From assembly GCF_000719285.1 (NCBI RefSeq), contig NZ_JOFS01000030.1:1-64000 (forward strand): DNA of 64,000 nucleotides, given 5' to 3'. This document shows, piece by piece, positions 60,415 through 64,000 of the stretch (positions are counted from its first letter, which is position 1; each line of letters begins with the position of its first letter). The notes below the pieces were generated by a model. That model saw only the letters and a list, made by a program, of their open reading frames with translations. It did not search any database and was not told where the DNA came from. Both the position numbers and the translations under genes were made by a program. The stretch is from Streptomyces bicolor. Its GTDB lineage: Bacteria; Actinomycetota; Actinomycetes; Streptomycetales; Streptomycetaceae.

Positions 60415-60809
60415 CTCCTCCGCAACGCCAGCGGCGATACCCCAAAGGACAACCGCCCCCACGCCTTCCCCAGCCGAGGCAGAAGAAGAACCCGGAAAGG
60501 CTCTTCGTGGTGGCCGGGAAGGACGGGGCCGAGCGGGCCGAGCTCGACCTCGTCACCTTAATCGTGGCGAGCGCCGACCCACCGCCCTCCGCCGCGCCCG
60601 AGCAGGCGGCGCTGCTCCGGCTCTGCACGACCCCCCTGTCCGTGGCCGAGCTCTCGGCCTATCTCAGTCTGCCGTTCAGTGCGATGACGGTCCTGCTCAC
60701 CGACATGCTGACGGCCGACCTGGTGACGGCGCGCGCCCCGATCGTGCGCCAGGCCGTCGCCGACCGGTCCCTTCTCGAAGCGGTGATGCATGGACTTCAA
60801 AGGCTCTGA
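60411..60809 (+). CDS. rarC: DUF742 protein RarC (CvnC)
   Basis: A 132-residue DUF742 protein with a basic N-terminal segment (KKNPERLFVVAG) and a winged-helix-like core (PLSVAELSAYLSLPFSAMTVLLTDM). In conservons CvnC lies between the roadblock protein and the GTPase and joins the same complex. ATG 60411 overlaps the rarB stop (ATGA). Its 3' end overlaps rarD by 20 bp. Confidence 0.92.
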   Translation: MTPPQRQRRYPKGQPPPRLPQPRQKKNPERLFVVAGKDGAERAELDLVTLIVASADPPPSAAPEQAALLRLCTTPLSVAELSAYLSLPFSAMTVLLTDMLTADLVTARAPIVRQAVADRSLLEAVMHGLQRL

Positions 60810-61410
60810 CACCATCCCCGGTCCACGGACCGAGGACCAGCTGCCGCACACGGCCGAGGCCGCGGTCAAGATCGTGATCGTGGGTGGCTTCGGAGTCGGC
60901 AAGACGACCATGGTCGGTTCCGTCAGCGAGATCAGGCCGCTGACCACCGAGGAGACCATGACGCAGGCCGGTATCGGTGTCGACGACAACTTCGGCTCGG
61001 ACTCCAAGACCGCCACCACCGTCGCCATGGACTTCGGCCGGATCAGCATCACCGACCAGCTCGTGCTGTACCTCTTCGGCACGCCCGGCCAGGAGCGCTT
61101 CTGGTTCCTGTGGAACGGGCTGTTCGAGGGCGCGCTGGGCGCGGTCGTGCTGATCGACACCCGTCGGCTCGAAGTCAGCTTCGACGTGATAGGGCGACTG
61201 GAGGAGCGCGGCGTGCCGTTCGTCGTCGCCGTCAACTCCTTCCCCGACGCGCCCCGTTACGCCATCGCCGATCTGCGCGCGGCGCTCGACCTCGACGAGG
61301 AGATCCCGATCATCGAGTGCGACGCACGCCGCCGGGCGTCCAGTCGTGACGTCCTGATGACCCTGATGCACTTCCTGCACTCGCTCGCCATGTCGGGCGC
61401 GCTGAGGTAG
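60790..61410 (+). CDS. rarD: conservon GTPase RarD (CvnD)
   Basis: A 206-residue small GTPase. G1 is GGFGVGKTTMVGS with Lys38. The switch-region Thr lies in TTVAMDFGR, G3 FGTPGQERFWFLW replaces the usual DxxG by GTPGQ, as in conservon GTPases, and a VNSFPDAPRY segment stands for G4. It would switch the RarA-RarB-RarC complex. Overlap with rarC shows coupling. The P450 gene follows after 167 bp. Confidence 0.93.
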   Translation: MDFKGSDTIPGPRTEDQLPHTAEAAVKIVIVGGFGVGKTTMVGSVSEIRPLTTEETMTQAGIGVDDNFGSDSKTATTVAMDFGRISITDQLVLYLFGTPGQERFWFLWNGLFEGALGAVVLIDTRRLEVSFDVIGRLEERGVPFVVAVNSFPDAPRYAIADLRAALDLDEEIPIIECDARRRASSRDVLMTLMHFLHSLAMSGALR

Positions 61411-61577
61411 GGCCGCGCTCAGGCAGGGCTCGCCCAGGCAGGCCCGTCCGCCGGAGCGGCCCACCCCCTCGCGTCCGGCGACATCTCATCCGCCCGTATC
61501 CACAACCGCCCGCACGGCGGGCACCTTGACTCCCCAGACGACTCCCCAGACACCGGATCCACTTCGGAGCGACCACT

Positions 61578-63071
61578 GTGACGCCTGAATCCCCTTCCAC
61601 GACCGGTACGCACGACGCCTTTCCCGCCCCGCCGCCCGGCTGCCCGGCCCATGGACTCGGACCCGGAGGACTGCACCGGCTCCACGAGGCGGAGGACCTG
61701 GGCGAGCTGTACGAGCAGCTGCGCGAGCAACACGGGCAGGTGGCGCCCGTACTACTCCACGACGACGTGCCGATGTGGGTGGTCCTCGGTCACACCGAGA
61801 ACCTGCACATGGTGCGTACGCCCTCGCAGTTCTGCCGGGACAGCCGTATCTGGACCCCGCTGCTGGAGGGCATGGTCAAGCCCGACCACCCGCTGATGCC
61901 GCTCATCACCTGGCAGCCGATCTGCTCCCACGCCGAGGGCGACGAACACCTGCGGTTGCGCGGAGCGGTCACCGGCGCCATGTCCACCATCGACCACCGC
62001 GGTCTGCGCCGGCACATCAACCGTTCCACGCAGCGGCTCGTCAACCGGTTCTGCGAGGAGGGCCGCGCCGACCTGGTCGCCCAGTACGCCGAGCATCTGC
62101 CCATGGCCGTGATGTGCGAGATCCTCGGCATGCCCGAGGAGTACAACGACCGGATCGTCGAGGCCGCCCGCGACATGCTCAAGGGCACCGAGACCGCGAT
62201 CGCCAGCAACGCGTACATCATGGAGGCCCTCATGCGGCTCACCGGCAAGCGCCGGGCCCAGCCGCAGGAGGACTTCACCACCCACCTGATCAACCACCCG
62301 GCGCGGCTGACCGACGAGGAGGTCGGCCAGCACCTGCGTGTCGTGCTCATCGCGGCCTACGAGGCCACCGCCAACCTCCTCGCCAACGTGCTGCGCGTCG
62401 TCCTCACCGACCCGCGTTTCCGCGCCCAGCTCAGCGGCGGTCAGATGACCGTGCCGGAGGCGGTCGAGCAGTCCCTGTGGGACGAGCCGCCGTTCAGCGC
62501 GGTCCTGGGCTATTTCGCCAAGCAGGACACGGAGTTGGGCGGTCAGCACATCCGCAAGGGCGACGGGTTGCTCTTCGCTCCCGCCCCCGGCAACGTCGAC
62601 CCCCGGGTACGTCCCGACCTGTCCGCCAACATGATGGGCAACCGGTCCCACCTCGCCTTCGGCGGCGGCCCGCACGAGTGCCCGGGTGCGGACATCGGCC
62701 GTGCGATCGCCGAGGTCGGCGTCGACGCGCTCCTGATGCGGCTGCCCGACGTGGAACTCGACTGCCCCGAGGAAGAGCTGGAGTGGCGGCAGTCGATGAT
62801 GTCGGCCCACCTGGTGGAACTGCCGGTCCGCTTCGCGCCGAAACCGCCGCAGGACGTGATGCAGAAGCCGGGCCACGCCCCGGTCCCGCCCCAGCGCGCC
62901 ACCTGGCAGGTCGGCACGCCCCAGGCCCAGCCGACACCCACCCCGGCCCCCCAGCCGTCCGCCGAACAGCCACCCGCGCCGACGCCGGCTCCGGCTTCGG
63001 CGACGACGCCGGAACCGGTGCGGCCGAAGGGGGCCTGGCGACGGTTCCTGCGGTGGTGGCGGGGCAACTGA
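61578..63071 (+). CDS. rarE: cytochrome P450 RarE (CYP157 type)
   Basis: A 497-residue P450 with the heme-binding signature FGGGPHECPG (Cys368). The I-helix segment is AAYEATANLLANV. The K-helix ExxR motif is absent: residues 297-301 read EQSLW, which is the known oddity of CYP157C-type P450s. Residues 430-497 are a Pro/Ala-rich extension ending in RWWRGN, possibly peripheral membrane contact. The start is ATG-like at 61578 (GTG) giving MTPESPSTTG. It is the final conservon gene, and its substrate is unknown. Confidence 0.93.
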   Translation: MTPESPSTTGTHDAFPAPPPGCPAHGLGPGGLHRLHEAEDLGELYEQLREQHGQVAPVLLHDDVPMWVVLGHTENLHMVRTPSQFCRDSRIWTPLLEGMVKPDHPLMPLITWQPICSHAEGDEHLRLRGAVTGAMSTIDHRGLRRHINRSTQRLVNRFCEEGRADLVAQYAEHLPMAVMCEILGMPEEYNDRIVEAARDMLKGTETAIASNAYIMEALMRLTGKRRAQPQEDFTTHLINHPARLTDEEVGQHLRVVLIAAYEATANLLANVLRVVLTDPRFRAQLSGGQMTVPEAVEQSLWDEPPFSAVLGYFAKQDTELGGQHIRKGDGLLFAPAPGNVDPRVRPDLSANMMGNRSHLAFGGGPHECPGADIGRAIAEVGVDALLMRLPDVELDCPEEELEWRQSMMSAHLVELPVRFAPKPPQDVMQKPGHAPVPPQRATWQVGTPQAQPTPTPAPQPSAEQPPAPTPAPASATTPEPVRPKGAWRRFLRWWRGN

Positions 63072-63230
63072 GCGGCGAACCCGGGTCGGCGTCCACCAGC
63101 GCAACCGCACACGGCACTCGGCCGGCGGCGCGGCGCGCGTTCGGACACCGGCCCGGGCCCGGCCCGGACACCGGCACGGATTCAGGCCCGACACCGCACG
63201 GGTCCGTCCGCAGCGTGCGGCGATGTTCGG

Positions 63231-64000
63231 CTACCCCGCCGCCCACCCGGCGTACGAGGCCCAGGCCTCAAGGGTCCGCGGGCTCCGGAACCGATGTGCC
63301 GCCCCCGTCACCGGATCGGTGAACTCCAGCGCCCGCGCCAGCAGTTGGAGCGGGCGTCGGAAGTCGTCGGCCGGCGCGGGGGCGGTCACCTCGGGGTACA
63401 GCGGGTCGCCGAGGAGGGGTACGCCCAGGGCGTTCATGTGGACCCGTAGCTGGTGGGTCTGTCCGGTGGCGGGCGTCAGCCGGTACCGGGCAAGCCCCTC
63501 CCGGTGTTCGACGACCTCGACGTGCGTGACGGCGTTCGGCTCGCCGTCGACCTCCAGGGCGGTGAGCACCCCGCGCTCCTTCACGATGCGGCTGCGCACG
63601 GTCCGGGGCAGGGCCAGCTCGGGATCGTACGGCGCCACGGCCTCGTACTCCTTGCGCACCCGCTTGTCGCGGAACAGCCCCTGATACGCGCCCCGCTCCT
63701 CGGGCCGCACCGTGAACAGCACCAGCCCGGCGGTGAGCCGGTCGAGCCGGTGTGCGGCGCTCAGTGTCGGGAGGCCCAGCTCCCGGCGCAGCCGCGCCAG
63801 CGCGGTCTCGGTGACATGGCCGCCGCGCGGTGTCGTGGCCAGGAAGTGCGGCTTGTCGGCGACGACGATGTGCTCGTCGCGGTACACGACGTCGACCGCG
63901 AACGGCACCCGCACCTCCTCGGGCAGCTCCCGGTGGAACCAGACGAACATCCCCGGCACATACGCCGCGTCCGCCGCCACCGGCTTCCCGTCTTCCCCGA
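63231..64000 (-). CDS. RluA-family RNA pseudouridine synthase, partial (5' end outside window)
   Basis: The visible part encodes 256 residues and stays open to the window edge, so the N-terminus is missing. The catalytic Asp lies in the signature SAAHRLDRLTAGLVLF, and the DKPHFLATTPRGG loop and HQLRVHMNALGVPLLGDP C-terminal motif match RluA/RluC-type enzymes. They convert specific uridines in rRNA or tRNA to pseudouridine. The convergent rarE gene ends 160 bp away. Exact RNA target unknown. Confidence 0.9.
   Translation of the reverse strand, partial: GEDGKPVAADAAYVPGMFVWFHRELPEEVRVPFAVDVVYRDEHIVVADKPHFLATTPRGGHVTETALARLRRELGLPTLSAAHRLDRLTAGLVLFTVRPEERGAYQGLFRDKRVRKEYEAVAPYDPELALPRTVRSRIVKERGVLTALEVDGEPNAVTHVEVVEHREGLARYRLTPATGQTHQLRVHMNALGVPLLGDPLYPEVTAPAPADDFRRPLQLLARALEFTDPVTGAAHRFRSPRTLEAWASYAGWAAG

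Overview
The window is high-GC chromosomal DNA with GTG/TTG starts, GGAGG-type ribosome binding sites, Tat-exported proteins, a Pup-proteasome locus, a glycerol (gyl) operon and a conservon. That combination indicates a Streptomyces species. Gene order matches the metH-to-conservon part of Streptomyces core chromosomes. The middle also shares its order with the mycobacterial mpa-dop-pup-prcBA-pafABC-tatAC-helY region.

Layout. 1-7160: a cytosolic subtilisin-like protease and a Gln-rich protein that share a C-terminal module, a Tat-secreted beta-propeller protein, a PAC2 protein, a FadR-type and an ArsR-like regulator, and a frameshifted F420-dependent oxidoreductase. 7286-12556: glpF-glpK-glpD and the regulator gylR, with matching operator sequences before glpF and gylR. 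12851-21712: metH, a HAD phosphatase, two tandem peptide-type substrate-binding lipoproteins and an orphan NarL-type response regulator. 21727-26783: a RecB-like Fe-S nuclease, a site-2 protease with CBS domains, TrmI, a secreted protein and a ferredoxin.

27029-46325 is the Pup-proteasome system and its usual neighbours: proteasomal ATPase, dop, pup, a nonsense-interrupted endonuclease VII gene, prcB, prcA, a LacI/MFS pair, pafA, two FKBP prolyl isomerases, pafBC, tatA, tatC and helY. Pup is attached by PafA, removed by Dop, and threaded by the ATPase into the PrcBA chamber; PafBC is a DNA-damage transcription activator.

46430-50030 holds a two-gene operon: a glycosyltransferase resembling rifamycin glycosyltransferases, then a HelR-like RNA polymerase helicase. 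The start and stop codons overlap (GTGA), and a motif matching the rifamycin-associated element (RAE) precedes the operon. This is probably an inducible two-mechanism rifamycin resistance unit. 50102-56749 encodes two DUF1989 proteins, a biotin-dependent carboxylase and allophanate hydrolase. It is classically annotated as urea degradation but better explained as guanidine assimilation, probably controlled by the adjacent TetR regulator through a perfect palindrome. 58415-63071 is a conservon equivalent to S. coelicolor rarABCDE (cvn9), ending with a CYP157-type P450 that lacks the ExxR motif. A partial RluA-type pseudouridine synthase closes the window. Names rest on motif recognition and gene order read by eye; no database search was run.
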